A stretch of 31,287 bases of DNA from Bacillus massilioanorexius (GCF_902374955.1 NZ_CABKRX010000119.1:1-31287), one strand, 5' to 3'; counted from the stretch's first letter, positions 1-8,469 are shown. Translations and numbers: made by a program. The notes: a model not told the origin generated them from the sequence alone.

Positions 1-51
1 TATGATGAAGTTGTCCCTTAGCTGCCCGCCAATTAGGACAACTTCATCATA
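1..51. repeat. Perfect 16-bp inverted repeat at the window edge
   Basis: Bases 1-16 (TATGATGAAGTTGTCC) are the exact reverse complement of 36-51, with a GC-rich 19-nt loop. A weak T-rich stretch (ctttttat) follows about 10 nt later. It could be a rho-independent terminator for a gene left of the window, or the end of a dispersed palindromic repeat. The window edge cuts off any further left arm, so the full size is unknown. Confidence 0.6.
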
Positions 52-312
52 TCAAGAGGTCTTTTTATGCTCAAATCTCATTTTCATTCATTACAGGAAT
101 GCTGCTCCGTTAGTTAAATAAGAAAGGGAAATCAAAAGAAACAATGCCTACGAACAGAGCCATTACAAAACAACAATCTTTTAGAACCTGCCTTCTTTTT
201 AGATAGCCTCTTTTTATGGTGAGTTTGTTTCCTACTCGTTTTCGGCATTTTACAATGCAGTTAAATTATATAAAATATAGGTACGACTATACGGTTACAA
301 TTATGGATTGGA
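52..312. other. Non-coding stretch upstream of the FusB-like gene
   Basis: No convincing gene is seen. A 38-codon frame on the minus strand (start near 243, very basic N-terminus) has no ribosome binding site and is not called. The AT-rich part at 255-300 presumably holds the promoter of the gene starting at 313, but no clear -35/-10 pair stands out. Confidence 0.4.
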
Positions 313-957
313 ATGATGAAAATGACCCCATTTATTAGAAATGATCAGTATAATTTTATAAAGTATCAAACTCAAATTTTAGTTAATGGACATTCGTCCT
401 CAAATGATAGAGCGGTTTTACAGGCATTAAAGTCTCTTGCTGTAGAAAAAGTTTTATACATGTTCTTAGAGGAAAGTGAGGAGCAAAAACAGCTGTTAAA
501 TCCTATTAGTGAGATTAAAGATAAGGAACAAGCTGAAGCATTTTTAAATACTATAAAGCCTTTTGTTATGCCATTTGAAGTATCGGAACAACAGATAAAA
601 AAATTATTTCCTAAAGTAAAGAAATTAAAGGTACCGGTTTTAGAAGGCATGAATCTTAGAGAGATTTCATATTTAGGCTGGGACGATAAAGGTTCGCAAA
701 AAAAGTATATTGTAACGTATCATGAAGGTAAGCTTACAGGTTTACAAGGAACTTGTAAACCACTAAATAAAAAAGGGATTTGTGTATTGTGTAATAAAAT
801 AGAAGAAGTAGGGTTATTCATGACGGAGAAAAAAGGAACTGTACAAGGTACCTTTACTAAAAGAGGAAATTACATTTGTCTGGATAGTCAAAAATGTAAT
901 CATAACTTAATTACTTTAGATAAATTAGATGAATTTCTAGTGTTATCCAAACAATAA
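313..957 (+). CDS. FusB/Fbp-like elongation factor G-binding protein
   Basis: 214 aa, the usual size of the FusB/FusC/Fbp family. The N-terminal half (about residues 1-125) is the helical FBP domain (start PFIRNDQYNFIKYQ). The C-terminal half is a four-cysteine zinc-finger domain with C157-x2-C160 and C189-x5-C195. Family members bind EF-G on the ribosome; FusB and FusC release EF-G stalled by fusidic acid and so give resistance. Chromosomal Bacillus homologues are generally just called EF-G-binding proteins, so resistance here is inference. Several Met codons lie together (313, 316, 322) and the upstream SD is weak, so the exact start is uncertain by up to three codons. The gene appears monocistronic. 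Confidence 0.85.
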   Translation: MMKMTPFIRNDQYNFIKYQTQILVNGHSSSNDRAVLQALKSLAVEKVLYMFLEESEEQKQLLNPISEIKDKEQAEAFLNTIKPFVMPFEVSEQQIKKLFPKVKKLKVPVLEGMNLREISYLGWDDKGSQKKYIVTYHEGKLTGLQGTCKPLNKKGICVLCNKIEEVGLFMTEKKGTVQGTFTKRGNYICLDSQKCNHNLITLDKLDEFLVLSKQ

Positions 958-1029
958 GGAAGAATTAGAAACAAAGATAAGTATTGTTTCCGATATAAGA
1001 GTGATGGTAAAGAGAGGATGTGTCTTATT

Positions 1030-1455
1030 ATGAACGAACAGCTACAAGTGAAAATAGGGTGGGATGCGGAAGATGCCGAATATGTTAGAAAGAACTTAGT
1101 GAGCTATAATCAAAGGCATGTTTCCTATACGAATATTGAAAAAGTTAGTATCATTCTTAAAAATGATGATAATAAAATACTTGGTGGTATTTTAGGATAT
1201 ATTGATTGGAATTGTTTGCAAATTGAAATTCTATGGGTTGATGATCAATTACGGGGTCAAGGTCAAGGAAAAAAACTAATAGAGATTGCTGAAAAAGTAG
1301 CTTTAGAAAAAGGTTGTAACTTAATGAAACTTGATACATTTAGTTTTCAAGCTCCTGATTTTTATCAAAAGCTAGGATTTCAGGTATTAGGTGTGCTTGA
1401 GAATTTTCCAGAAGGCTTTGATCATTATTATTTGTATAAGAGAATTATAGAATAG
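1030..1455 (+). CDS. GNAT family N-acetyltransferase
   Basis: 141 aa from the ATG at 1030. An in-frame ATG at 1018 overlaps the AGAGAGG ribosome binding site and is unlikely to be used. The acetyl-CoA pyrophosphate-binding motif is clear as RGQGQGKKL (Q/R-x-x-G-x-G/A). It is followed by the typical C-terminal segment APDFYQKLGFQVLG. The substrate cannot be read from the sequence; small single-domain GNATs of this type acetylate small molecules or protein N-termini. It ends in a hairpin terminator and faces the next, convergent gene. Confidence 0.85.
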   Translation: MNEQLQVKIGWDAEDAEYVRKNLVSYNQRHVSYTNIEKVSIILKNDDNKILGGILGYIDWNCLQIEILWVDDQLRGQGQGKKLIEIAEKVALEKGCNLMKLDTFSFQAPDFYQKLGFQVLGVLENFPEGFDHYYLYKRIIE

Positions 1456-1463
1456 TTGAGAGA

Positions 1464-1509
1464 AAAGGCTGTCTTAAAGTGATGATGAATCACAATGAAG
1501 ACAGCCTTT
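1464..1509. terminator. Hairpin between convergent genes
   Basis: Perfect 12-bp arms AAAGGCTGTCTT (1464-1475) and AAGACAGCCTTT (1498-1509). The loop contains a second small stem (GTGAT/ATCAC). There is little T-tract beyond the stem itself. Its position between two convergent genes fits bidirectional termination. Confidence 0.7.
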
Positions 1510-1612
1510 GCATGAGGTTTATGTTATTTGTTGATAATCGTCATTCACCCGTTCATTTCTTGTGAAAATGATCAGCAATATATTGCTAATAAAAGAGAGA
1601 GAACAAAATGTC

Positions 1613-2785
1613 TTACTTTCCTGGTTCGATATGATATTTTTTTTGTGTTTGGAATTTTAAAGCTAATAAAAGAGCAGGTATCGTACAAATAATCATCCCT
1701 AAAAAGGCATAACTTGGCGAAATTTCATATAATGATCCACCTAGCAGTGTTAAAATGGCTGTACTCCAGCTTAAAGCTAAGGCAGAATATACGCCCTGTG
1801 CATTCGGAATTTGTTCTTTTGGTAGTTTTTGTGTGATATATAAAATAAAGGCGTAATGTGCTACCCCAAATGATAGTGCGTGTAAACTTTGTGATAAAAT
1901 AAATATCCAAACATTTGGAAAGAAAGCGACTAACAGCCAGCGTAAAGTAGAACCAACAGATGCTAATATAAGTAATGAAGCTGGTTTCCATTTACCAAAT
2001 AGATTATCGGCTTTTGCAAAATAAAGTATTTCAAATAATACACCGATATTTATGATCATTCCAATATAATATTTCGAAACACCTAGATCCTGCAAATAAA
2101 TATAACCGTAATTATAGTAGGAAGCGTGAGCGCCTTGTAGCAAGATGACAATTAATAGTACTAATGGAAATCCTTTAATGCTCCATAAACTACGAATGGA
2201 TAATGCTTTTTTCTTTTGATTCTTAACTGGTTTTGTTAATAGTACTTGAGGTGCTGATACGAAACTATGAAGGAATAGCATAGCGATTAGTCCGAAAATC
2301 ATAGCCCATAAAATAGCTGAATCGCCAAAATAACCTGTCATAACGCTGAGAATAAGAACAGCTACAATAAACCCAATAGAACCATAAGAACGACTTTTTC
2401 CGTAATGAAGTCGCCCATGTTGCACTAATATACCTGCTGTACTATCAAGTGCTGGCATAAGTGCAGGATAAAATAAACTAAAAATAATTGTTACAGCAAA
2501 CAGAGATGAGAATGAGTTTGCTGGAATATATAAAAGTGCAGATAAAAGTGCTCCCACCGTTAAAATCACTATGACCATTTTATTGCTCCAATACCTTGAA
2601 GCTAGTGGAAAAGCAAATAGTGTAGAAGCTCCTCGAGCAGCAAGTCCAAAGCTCATTATTAAACTAGCATCTGAGACACTCAATCCTTTTGCTTCTACAA
2701 GCCATCCTGTCCAATAGGGTAAAAATATTCCCCATGTGATAAAAAATGCAAAAAAGTTTTGCGACATCCATCGCTGATTATTCAT
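1613..2785 (-). CDS. MFS transporter, HcaT-like (3-phenylpropionate permease family)
   Basis: 390 aa with about 12 hydrophobic segments. The N-terminus (FFAFFITWGIFLPYWTGWL) resembles Escherichia coli HcaT and other MFS_1-like proteins, so a proton-symport importer for an aromatic acid or nucleoside-like substrate is plausible; the actual substrate is unknown. The start ATG follows a strong GGAGGG site at 6-nt spacing. It is divergent from the YeiL-type regulator at 2923, with a 16-bp palindrome in the shared intergenic region, so it is the likely target of that regulator. Confidence 0.8.
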   Translation of the reverse strand: MNNQRWMSQNFFAFFITWGIFLPYWTGWLVEAKGLSVSDASLIMSFGLAARGASTLFAFPLASRYWSNKMVIVILTVGALLSALLYIPANSFSSLFAVTIIFSLFYPALMPALDSTAGILVQHGRLHYGKSRSYGSIGFIVAVLILSVMTGYFGDSAILWAMIFGLIAMLFLHSFVSAPQVLLTKPVKNQKKKALSIRSLWSIKGFPLVLLIVILLQGAHASYYNYGYIYLQDLGVSKYYIGMIINIGVLFEILYFAKADNLFGKWKPASLLILASVGSTLRWLLVAFFPNVWIFILSQSLHALSFGVAHYAFILYITQKLPKEQIPNAQGVYSALALSWSTAILTLLGGSLYEISPSYAFLGMIICTIPALLLALKFQTQKKYHIEPGK

Positions 2786-2835
2786 GTAAATCCCTCCGTA
2801 CTCATTGCATCATAGCACGGGTTTTTTTACAATAA

Positions 2836-2851
2836 TATGAGATATCTCATA
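2836..2851. promoter_or_regulatory. 16-bp perfect palindrome, candidate operator
   Basis: TATGAGATATCTCATA is its own reverse complement. It lies in the divergent region between the HcaT-like permease and the yeiL-like regulator. Crp/Fnr proteins bind dyad sites of this size, so autoregulation plus control of the permease is a reasonable inference. Confidence 0.55.
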
Positions 2852-2922
2852 CTTTTATAAAAAGGGTAGAACCTAGACAAGAAGTTCGTACAAGTTGTTA
2901 TTATTTGGAAGGGGAAATAGGT

Positions 2923-3594
2923 ATGCATATATTATCTGAACCTATACGTAGCACATTCATTGAAAAATATCCAATTCAGTCGCACTTTTCATTTCCGATT
3001 ATCGATTTGATTCAAGTACATCAATTTGAATGTGGTGAATATATCATTCAAGAAGGGTCTTTTCCGGAATATTTATACTACTTAATCGAGGGCAAGGCAA
3101 AAATTTATTATACACATCATAATGGAAAGGTTTCTCTTTTAAATTTTATACAGCCTGGGGCATTTATTGGTGAAATTGAATTATTACATGAACAGTATTA
3201 CTCAAAAGGTATTCAAACAGCAACGAAGACGGTTTGTTTTGCCATTCCTGTCCGTGCATGTAAAGACCAGTTGCTACATGATGCGACGTTTTTGAAATAC
3301 TTATGTACATTTTTAAGTTATAAGGAAACGATTATGGCTGCGAAATATTCAGTGAGTCGAGCATATCCGCTTGAAAACAGACTCGCTGAATTTATATTAT
3401 TATCTGCTGACGATTATTTTTATAAAGAGAAGCATACTGAAGTTTGTGAATATCTAGGTGTTTCGTATCGACATTTGCTACATGTACTCGCACAATTTAG
3501 TGAAGCAGGATATATTGAAAAGCAAGGCAGAGGATTTGTGATTAAGAATAAGCTCCGACTTCAGCAGTTAGCGACAGCCATTCAAAGAGGCTAA
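2923..3594 (+). CDS. yeiL: Crp/Fnr-family transcription regulator, YeiL-like
   Basis: 223 aa from the ATG at 2923, preceded by GGAAGGGG; an upstream in-frame TTG at 2905 overlaps the SD and was rejected. An N-terminal cyclic-nucleotide-binding-like beta-roll (about residues 25-130; YLYYLIEGKAKIYY, FIGEIELL) is followed by a winged helix. The stretch EYLGVSYRHLLHVLAQF is almost the same as in E. coli YeiL, a regulator linked to stationary phase and nitrogen starvation. Whether it binds a nucleotide or an Fe-S cluster is unclear: I see no N-terminal Fnr cysteine cluster. It is divergent from an MFS gene with a palindrome between them, and is followed by a terminator. Confidence 0.85.
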   Translation: MHILSEPIRSTFIEKYPIQSHFSFPIIDLIQVHQFECGEYIIQEGSFPEYLYYLIEGKAKIYYTHHNGKVSLLNFIQPGAFIGEIELLHEQYYSKGIQTATKTVCFAIPVRACKDQLLHDATFLKYLCTFLSYKETIMAAKYSVSRAYPLENRLAEFILLSADDYFYKEKHTEVCEYLGVSYRHLLHVLAQFSEAGYIEKQGRGFVIKNKLRLQQLATAIQRG

Positions 3595-3623
3595 ATTTCA
3601 GAAAAAAGATCGGAAATACATTC

Positions 3624-3659
3624 GAAAAACACTAATCACAGTATTGGTTAGTGTTTTTC
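3624..3659 (+). terminator. Rho-independent terminator after yeiL-like gene
   Basis: Perfect 12-bp stem GAAAAACACTAA (3624-3635) / TTAGTGTTTTTC (3648-3659) with a 12-nt loop. The descending arm ends in a T-run. It may also stop minus-strand transcripts. Confidence 0.8.
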
Positions 3660-3710
3660 TTAGTTCAGGAAATGAGACATTCTTGATGTTTTCACTTTTC
3701 CTCGTTCCTC

Positions 3711-3953
3711 TTATATTTTTCTTAATCGTACAATCATAATGATAGGAAATTCGTTATGTTTAATACTGAAGCCTAATCCGACGTGATTCTTATCAGGTTT
3801 CGATGGATCTACTCGATAAAAGCGATCGAAGATAAATACCTTTGAAGCAGTAGGTATACCAGGACCATGGTCTTCAATTTCAAAAATAATTGAATCATCC
3901 ATTTGCTTGAATAGAATCCAGTTTAAATTACATAGTAGATGAGGATTGAACAA
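3711..3953 (-). pseudogene. Remnant of a sensor histidine kinase (ATPase domain end)
   Basis: The 80-codon frame contains recognisable histidine-kinase ATP-binding boxes: the G1 box in EIEDHGPGIP, then the F box FIFDRFYRVD. The G2 box has decayed to NHVGLGFSI, having lost its first glycine pair. The sensor, the HisKA dimerisation region with its phospho-acceptor His, and the N box are all missing, and no response regulator is adjacent. The fragment has no proper start or SD. It is a decayed 3' remnant rather than a functional small protein. Confidence 0.7.
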
Positions 3954-4162
3954 GTTACTTATAGGCGTTTAATCCTTTTTTTGTTATACAGTATAGTTAT
4001 GGAGTTAATGCTAAAGTGAACGGAGATACTATAAAAAATACTTTACTAAGAAAATATAAAACTAACTATTTTGTTCTGTTTAAACTCTTTAGATGTGATA
4101 ATCTAAAATGAGAAAAAAAAGTAGAAAATTAAGTAGTAGAAAAGGAGTATAGTGGATAGAAA

Positions 4163-5350
4163 ATGTCTAAGAATAAATTTGTTGTCACCATGCTTTTGCT
4201 AAATATCTTTATCGTTTTCTTAGGTATTGGATTAATTGTTCCAATTATGCCGACTTTCATTGACGAAATGCACCTTTCTGGTAGCACGATGGGGTATATG
4301 ATGGCTGCGTTTTCGCTCACGCAATTCATTATGTCTCCATTTGCGGGAAAATGGATTGATCGTTTTGGAAGAAAAATCATTATTGTATTAGGATTATTTG
4401 TTTTTTCTTTATCTGAGCTTATTTTTGGTTTAGGTGAGGATGTATGGGTATTATTCTTTTCGAGAATTTTGGGTGGTGTAAGTGCGGCGTTTATTATGCC
4501 AGGGGTAACCGCCTATATGGCTGATATTACCACAGTTAAAGAACGTCCAAAATCAATGGGGTATATTTCAGCAGCAATTAGCTTAGGATTTATTATTGGT
4601 CCAGGTATAGGTGGATTTGTAGCAGAATTTGGTGTTAGAGCACCGTTTTATTTTGCTGCGGTCATTTCATTCATTGTAGCATTGATTTCCTTATTTATAC
4701 TGAAGGAACCTTTAACGAAACACGAATTAAGTGAACGAGCAGCTATTAGTGCTAAGAGCAATTTCTTTAAAGAAATCTTGAAGTCATTCAAGCCTATGTA
4801 TTTAATTGCTTTTGTCATTGTTTTCGTGCTGGCATTTGGTCTTTCAGCATATGAAACAGTGTTTAGTTTATTTTCAGACCATAAATTTGGCTTTACACCT
4901 AGAGATATTGCCACTATTCTAACGATTTCATCCATTATTGCCGTCATTGCTCAACTATTTATGTTTGATAGAATGGTAGATTGGATTGGAGAAAAGAAAC
5001 TTATTCAGCTTTGTTTAGTAGTAGGTGCTATTTGTGCTGTTGTTTCAACTTTTATTGGGCACTTTTGGCTTATTCTTTTAAACACTTGTATCATTTTCTT
5101 AGTGTTTGATATTTTGCGTCCTGCACTAACGACGTATCTTTCAAGAATGGCTGGAAGCGATCAAGGCTTTGTTGCTGGAATGAATTCAGCTTATACAAGT
5201 TTGGGCAATATTGTAGGTCCATCTTTGGCTGGTATTCTTTTCGATGTTAATATTAATTTTCCATATCTATTTTCATCGTTAATACTTGTCATTGGATTGG
5301 TGATCACTGTTTTTTGGCGTGAAAAACAGTTTGTACAAACAGCGAATTAA
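4163..5350 (+). CDS. Multidrug efflux MFS transporter (DHA1, Bmr/NorA type)
   Basis: 395 aa with 12 predicted membrane segments. Motif A in the TM2-TM3 loop reads GKWIDRFGRK and the antiporter motif C in TM5 reads GFIIGPGIGG. This is the pattern of drug:H+ antiporters such as Bmr, Blt and NorA. Likely substrates are hydrophobic cations or quinolones, not decidable here. An in-frame stop six bases upstream fixes the start at 4163. The SD is weak (GTGGA near 4152), although an AAAGGAG lies further up at 4141-4147. The gene is monocistronic, and its stop codon is part of the terminator stem. Confidence 0.85.
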   Translation: MSKNKFVVTMLLLNIFIVFLGIGLIVPIMPTFIDEMHLSGSTMGYMMAAFSLTQFIMSPFAGKWIDRFGRKIIIVLGLFVFSLSELIFGLGEDVWVLFFSRILGGVSAAFIMPGVTAYMADITTVKERPKSMGYISAAISLGFIIGPGIGGFVAEFGVRAPFYFAAVISFIVALISLFILKEPLTKHELSERAAISAKSNFFKEILKSFKPMYLIAFVIVFVLAFGLSAYETVFSLFSDHKFGFTPRDIATILTISSIIAVIAQLFMFDRMVDWIGEKKLIQLCLVVGAICAVVSTFIGHFWLILLNTCIIFLVFDILRPALTTYLSRMAGSDQGFVAGMNSAYTSLGNIVGPSLAGILFDVNINFPYLFSSLILVIGLVITVFWREKQFVQTAN

Positions 5351-5380
5351 TCGGAGGCTATTAAGCCTCCGATTTTTTTA
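5349..5380 (+). terminator. Terminator of the MFS efflux gene
   Basis: 11-bp perfect stem AATCGGAGGCT (5349-5359) / AGCCTCCGATT (5364-5374), a 4-nt loop, then a seven-T run. The stem overlaps the TAA stop. Confidence 0.9.
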
Positions 5381-5806
5381 AAATGATATATACAGAATTG
5401 CGATCTCACCTCTATATTGAGCTTTTATTGTTCACAACTAAATATAAAAACTTAATAAAAGTTTCCTTTTTCATCTAGCAAAGAAGCTACATGTATCTCT
5501 TTATTATAATATCTTTACGAGAATTTGAGTGATGGTGGTGTGTTAATGTCATGGATAATTATTCATTTAGTATAATGTTCGGTTGGTTGTTAATAAATTT
5601 AGGATGTTTTGGCAACTGACACTTCCGAAGTAAATCATATGGGAGAAAAGCAAGGGATAAAAATCCATGCTTTTTATTCCTAGGCTTTTTTGGGCACGCC
5701 TTGCACGTTGCTTTAGTAGCAATATCATACAATTTAGGCTCCAATCAATTATTCATTTTATCAGCCGATTATATTCATCAAACTTTTTTAAAATCAACAA
5801 TCTTTA
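5381..5806. other. Gene-poor stretch with possible coding remnants
   Basis: No intact gene with a ribosome binding site is seen. On the minus strand a 61-codon frame (5559-5744, rich in Lys, Pro and Cys) would need a TTG start without an SD. A shorter protein-like stretch near 5464-5525 (KEIHVASLLDEKGNFY, then stop) looks like the end of a lost gene. Both are recorded only as possible remnants. Confidence 0.35.
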
Positions 5807-6154
5807 TTAAATCACTAAAAGATTAACCCATATTACAGCACCCATTGGATGTTTATACTGTATCGGCTCTTCAAATAAAATAGGATTCTCGAAAACCCAA
5901 GCATATGTATTTTTATAGGGAACTTGTTGACAGTCTTGAGGTGGTACAAGATGATATCTTTCACTTTGTTGATACTCTTGAAGACATAATTTCTTACTAT
6001 CTACTAAATCTACAGTACCAAGCACCATTCCACTACCACTTTTAATAAGGGCTATTTTTCCTCTAATATGAGTATTCGATCCTCTAATTTCCCAAGTTTT
6101 TTTACCTTCTAAAATGTAATCAATCCATGGTGATTTTATAATTAGACCCTTCAT
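5807..6154 (-). CDS. ASCH-domain protein
   Basis: 115 aa, a single ASCH domain. The family signature G-x-K-x-x-E-x-R is present as GKKTWEIR (residues 17-24), followed by the beta-barrel segment GKIALIKSGSGMVLGTVDL. ASCH domains are PUA-like folds proposed to bind RNA; some members hydrolyse N4-acetylcytidine, others act in translation. The role here is unknown. The start is well supported by GGAGGA six bases before ATG. The gene stands alone. Confidence 0.8.
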   Translation of the reverse strand: MKGLIIKSPWIDYILEGKKTWEIRGSNTHIRGKIALIKSGSGMVLGTVDLVDSKKLCLQEYQQSERYHLVPPQDCQQVPYKNTYAWVFENPILFEEPIQYKHPMGAVIWVNLLVI

Positions 6155-6501
6155 TATTGTCCTCCAGATACTTATATATTTATTTAATCCACTAAGTTAT
6201 GTATATTCAAGCTGTTATATTGTGAAAAACGAGCTTGGAAGAGACAAGTTGATTATACTCTTTGCAATATGTCGTTTTCTTCAAATAAGGAACTATAATA
6301 GAGTATAATCTATAATATTTTGTCTATAAAGTTTCATTATTTAGAGACAATGGTCGAGGAAAATTAGACAAGTTTACGTACAATATTATGAGCGTTATTA
6401 AGTTTGGAGCAAGAGGTTGTATCGACACAAAAAGAAAGCTAAAGAACAATAATAAGATCATTATGGAATGATAGACGCTCATATTTTAGGAGGTTATTCA
6501 T
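6155..6501. other. Intergenic region between ASCH and Nudix genes
   Basis: No gene is seen in these 347 bases. An 11-bp inverted repeat, GATTATACTCT (6251-6261) and AGAGTATAATC (6300-6310), is separated by 38 nt; both arms look like -10 boxes, so it may simply reflect promoter-like sequence in the divergent region. Confidence 0.4.
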
Positions 6502-7119
6502 ATGGAACCTAAATGGCTTTATTGGGCAAAGCAGTTACAGGCAATTGCTCAGACTGGATTAACATACTCCAAGGATATTTACGATATAGAAAGATTTGCA
6601 CATATACAAGATTTAAGTATAGAAATAATAGCCGAACATTCAGGAATAAAGCAACAAGAAGTAAAAGCTCTGTTTGCCAATGAAAAAGGATATGCTACAC
6701 CTAAAGTCGACATACGAGCAGTGATTTTTCGAGATAAAAAAATATTAATGGTGAAAGAAAATAGTGATGGGAATTGGTCTTTACCTGGAGGATGGGGCGA
6801 CGTTGGTTTATCACCAAGCCAAGTTGCTATTAAAGAAGTAAAGGAAGAAGCAGGATTTGATGTAAAGGCAAATAGATTGTTAGCAGTATTTGATACATCT
6901 CACCATCCTCATCCACCATCTCTTTATCATGTATATAAGATATTCATTCAATGTGACATAATTGGTGGTCAACCTATTAGAGGAATTGAAACAGAAGAGG
7001 TGGATTTTTTTGCAGAAGATGAAATACCATCATTATCAGAAGCCCGAAATACCAAATCGCAAATTGAAAAAGCATTTCAATATTTGGCTAATCCTGAACT
7101 TCCTGTCTACTTCGATTAG
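6502..7119 (+). CDS. Nudix hydrolase with N-terminal Nudix_hydro_N domain
   Basis: 205 aa. A helical N-terminal domain (about residues 1-60, MEPKWLYWAKQLQAIAQTGL) is followed by the Nudix domain. The Nudix box spans G97-F119 with the catalytic pair E115-E116 intact. The first box Glu is replaced by Leu103 and the Arg by Lys111, substitutions I recall as common in this subfamily (GGWADVG-type boxes). The family cleaves nucleoside diphosphate derivatives such as ADP-ribose; the substrate here is unproven. The start has an excellent AGGAGG site with seven-base spacing. It is followed by a short hairpin. Confidence 0.85.
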   Translation: MEPKWLYWAKQLQAIAQTGLTYSKDIYDIERFAHIQDLSIEIIAEHSGIKQQEVKALFANEKGYATPKVDIRAVIFRDKKILMVKENSDGNWSLPGGWGDVGLSPSQVAIKEVKEEAGFDVKANRLLAVFDTSHHPHPPSLYHVYKIFIQCDIIGGQPIRGIETEEVDFFAEDEIPSLSEARNTKSQIEKAFQYLANPELPVYFD

Positions 7120-7166
7120 TAGGTTAAGACAAAGTTTTTTTAAATACAATTGAAATTAGTAACGAA

Positions 7167-7190
7167 TAGCCAACAAAAATTTGTTGGCTA
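7167..7190 (+). terminator. Hairpin after the Nudix gene
   Basis: Stem TAGCCAACAAA (7167-7177) / TTTGTTGGCTA (7180-7190). There is no long T-run after it, so termination may be modest. Confidence 0.55.
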
Positions 7191-7291
7191 ATCACTTTCT
7201 AAATTAGTATTAGGAGATGTTATTGACTAGGACCTTTGGAAATGGTTTAAGGTAGGAATGTAAGATTGTGAAATAATATGAGGTGATCCCC

Positions 7292-8179
7292 ATGTATATT
7301 GGTGAGGTTTCTAAATTGTGTAAGCTTACTAAGAAAGCTATAAGCTACTATGAACATGAAGGCTTAATTATTACAAATTATGATAGCAATGGATATCGAA
7401 CCTATAATGAACAAGCTGTTGTTAGATTAAAAGAAATCTATGTTCTGAGAAAACTAGGAATGAGTGTTCGTGATATTAAGCTAATGTTGAATAGTAATGA
7501 TAAGCATGTTGCTTTAAAGGATTTTCAATTAAAACAAGCTTTTCAGCTGGATCAACTAAAAGCACAAAAAGAATACTTAAATCAATTTTTGGATAATAAC
7601 CTTTCTATCGATAAGGCATTTCAAGAAATTGAGCATAAATTAGACCCGTATATAAGAATTAAAGATAAATTGTTACAAGCATTTCCGGGCTTTTTTGGAA
7701 GGTATTTATATGCTCATTTCGGAATGTTTTTAGATGGACAGATTGATAGCCCTGAAAAAATAATGGCCTATAATGCAGTAATTAAATTTCTAGATTCTGT
7801 TGATGATTTAAAATTTGATAAGGACATACAAGACTTTTTAACGGAACAATTAGATGTATTAAGTGATAGGGAATTTAGTCAAATGGGTCAAGGGATTAAG
7901 CAAGCGTTTAACGACTATGATGGATATATCCAAAATCATAAGGACACTATTAATTGGTATATGAACTATCGTAATTCAGAGGAATTTAAAGCAAGTCTTG
8001 CATATCGGATGCAACAAACTTTAAAAGAGTTTCAGAAAAAAAACGGATATTATGAAGTGTTTATTCCTAATTTAAAAATTTCAAGTGAATCTTATAAAAA
8101 TTATTGGGATGAACTACATCAATTGAATAGTCGATTTATTGCGGATTTTCCGCAAGCGAAAAATATTGGTAGTGAATAA
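7292..8179 (+). CDS. MerR-family transcription regulator
   Basis: 295 aa from the ATG at 7292, preceded by GAGGTGAT, an almost perfect anti-SD match; a GTG at 7283 lies inside that SD and was rejected. The N-terminal winged helix (residues 1-70; IGEVSKLCKLTKKAISYYEHEGLI, with GYRTYNEQAV and LGMSVRDIKLML) is typical of MerR. A coiled-coil dimer helix and a roughly 180-residue C-terminal domain follow; I do not recognise that domain, and it is probably the ligand sensor. Directly downstream is a decayed MFS gene, a common regulator-pump arrangement, so it may have lost its target. Confidence 0.85.
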   Translation: MYIGEVSKLCKLTKKAISYYEHEGLIITNYDSNGYRTYNEQAVVRLKEIYVLRKLGMSVRDIKLMLNSNDKHVALKDFQLKQAFQLDQLKAQKEYLNQFLDNNLSIDKAFQEIEHKLDPYIRIKDKLLQAFPGFFGRYLYAHFGMFLDGQIDSPEKIMAYNAVIKFLDSVDDLKFDKDIQDFLTEQLDVLSDREFSQMGQGIKQAFNDYDGYIQNHKDTINWYMNYRNSEEFKASLAYRMQQTLKEFQKKNGYYEVFIPNLKISSESYKNYWDELHQLNSRFIADFPQAKNIGSE

Positions 8180-8183
8180 TATA

Positions 8184-8465
8184 ATGAAGCAACTTTCTCA
8201 TTTATTTAGATTTAATTTTCTAATTGGAATTACGATGCCTATTATCATGCTCCAATTAGAGTTTTATTACAAGAAAAAGTTGAACTATTGATACGGGAGA
8301 ATGTTTAGCCTTTACAGGTTTCAAATTCTTGTGCTTTGCCATTAGGGATGGTTTACTTGGATCTATTGTGATATCGTTCAGATGGAAACGATTTTTATAA
8401 TTGCTGGGATTTATGTATGTTGTTGTGGTCTCTATGCATTATCTAGCAAACGTTTTAATTTATAA
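8184..8465 (+). pseudogene. Decayed MFS transporter remnant
   Basis: Immediately after the MerR gene, an ATG at 8184 opens a frame reading MKQLSHLFRFNFLIGITMP, like an MFS first helix, and stops after 35 codons. The continuation shifts frame (RVLLQEKVELL near 8250-8300). Later pieces read GLLGSIVISFRWKRF and IIAGIYVCCCGLYALSSK, typical of MFS transmembrane stretches. Only fragments of the roughly 400 codons remain, so there are internal deletions and frameshifts. The assignment rests on reading the frames by eye. Confidence 0.45.
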
Positions 8466-8469
8466 GAAA

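Noticed and set aside
130..243. 38-codon basic minus-strand ORF
   Set aside because: No ribosome binding site; composition alone is not enough to call a gene.
5559..5744. 61-codon minus-strand frame rich in Lys, Pro and Cys
   Set aside because: It needs a TTG start without a ribosome binding site and matches no family I recognise; noted only within the intergenic entry.
6251..6310. 11-bp inverted repeat between the ASCH and Nudix genes
   Set aside because: Arms are -10-like AT-rich sequence 38 nt apart; best explained by promoter-like composition.
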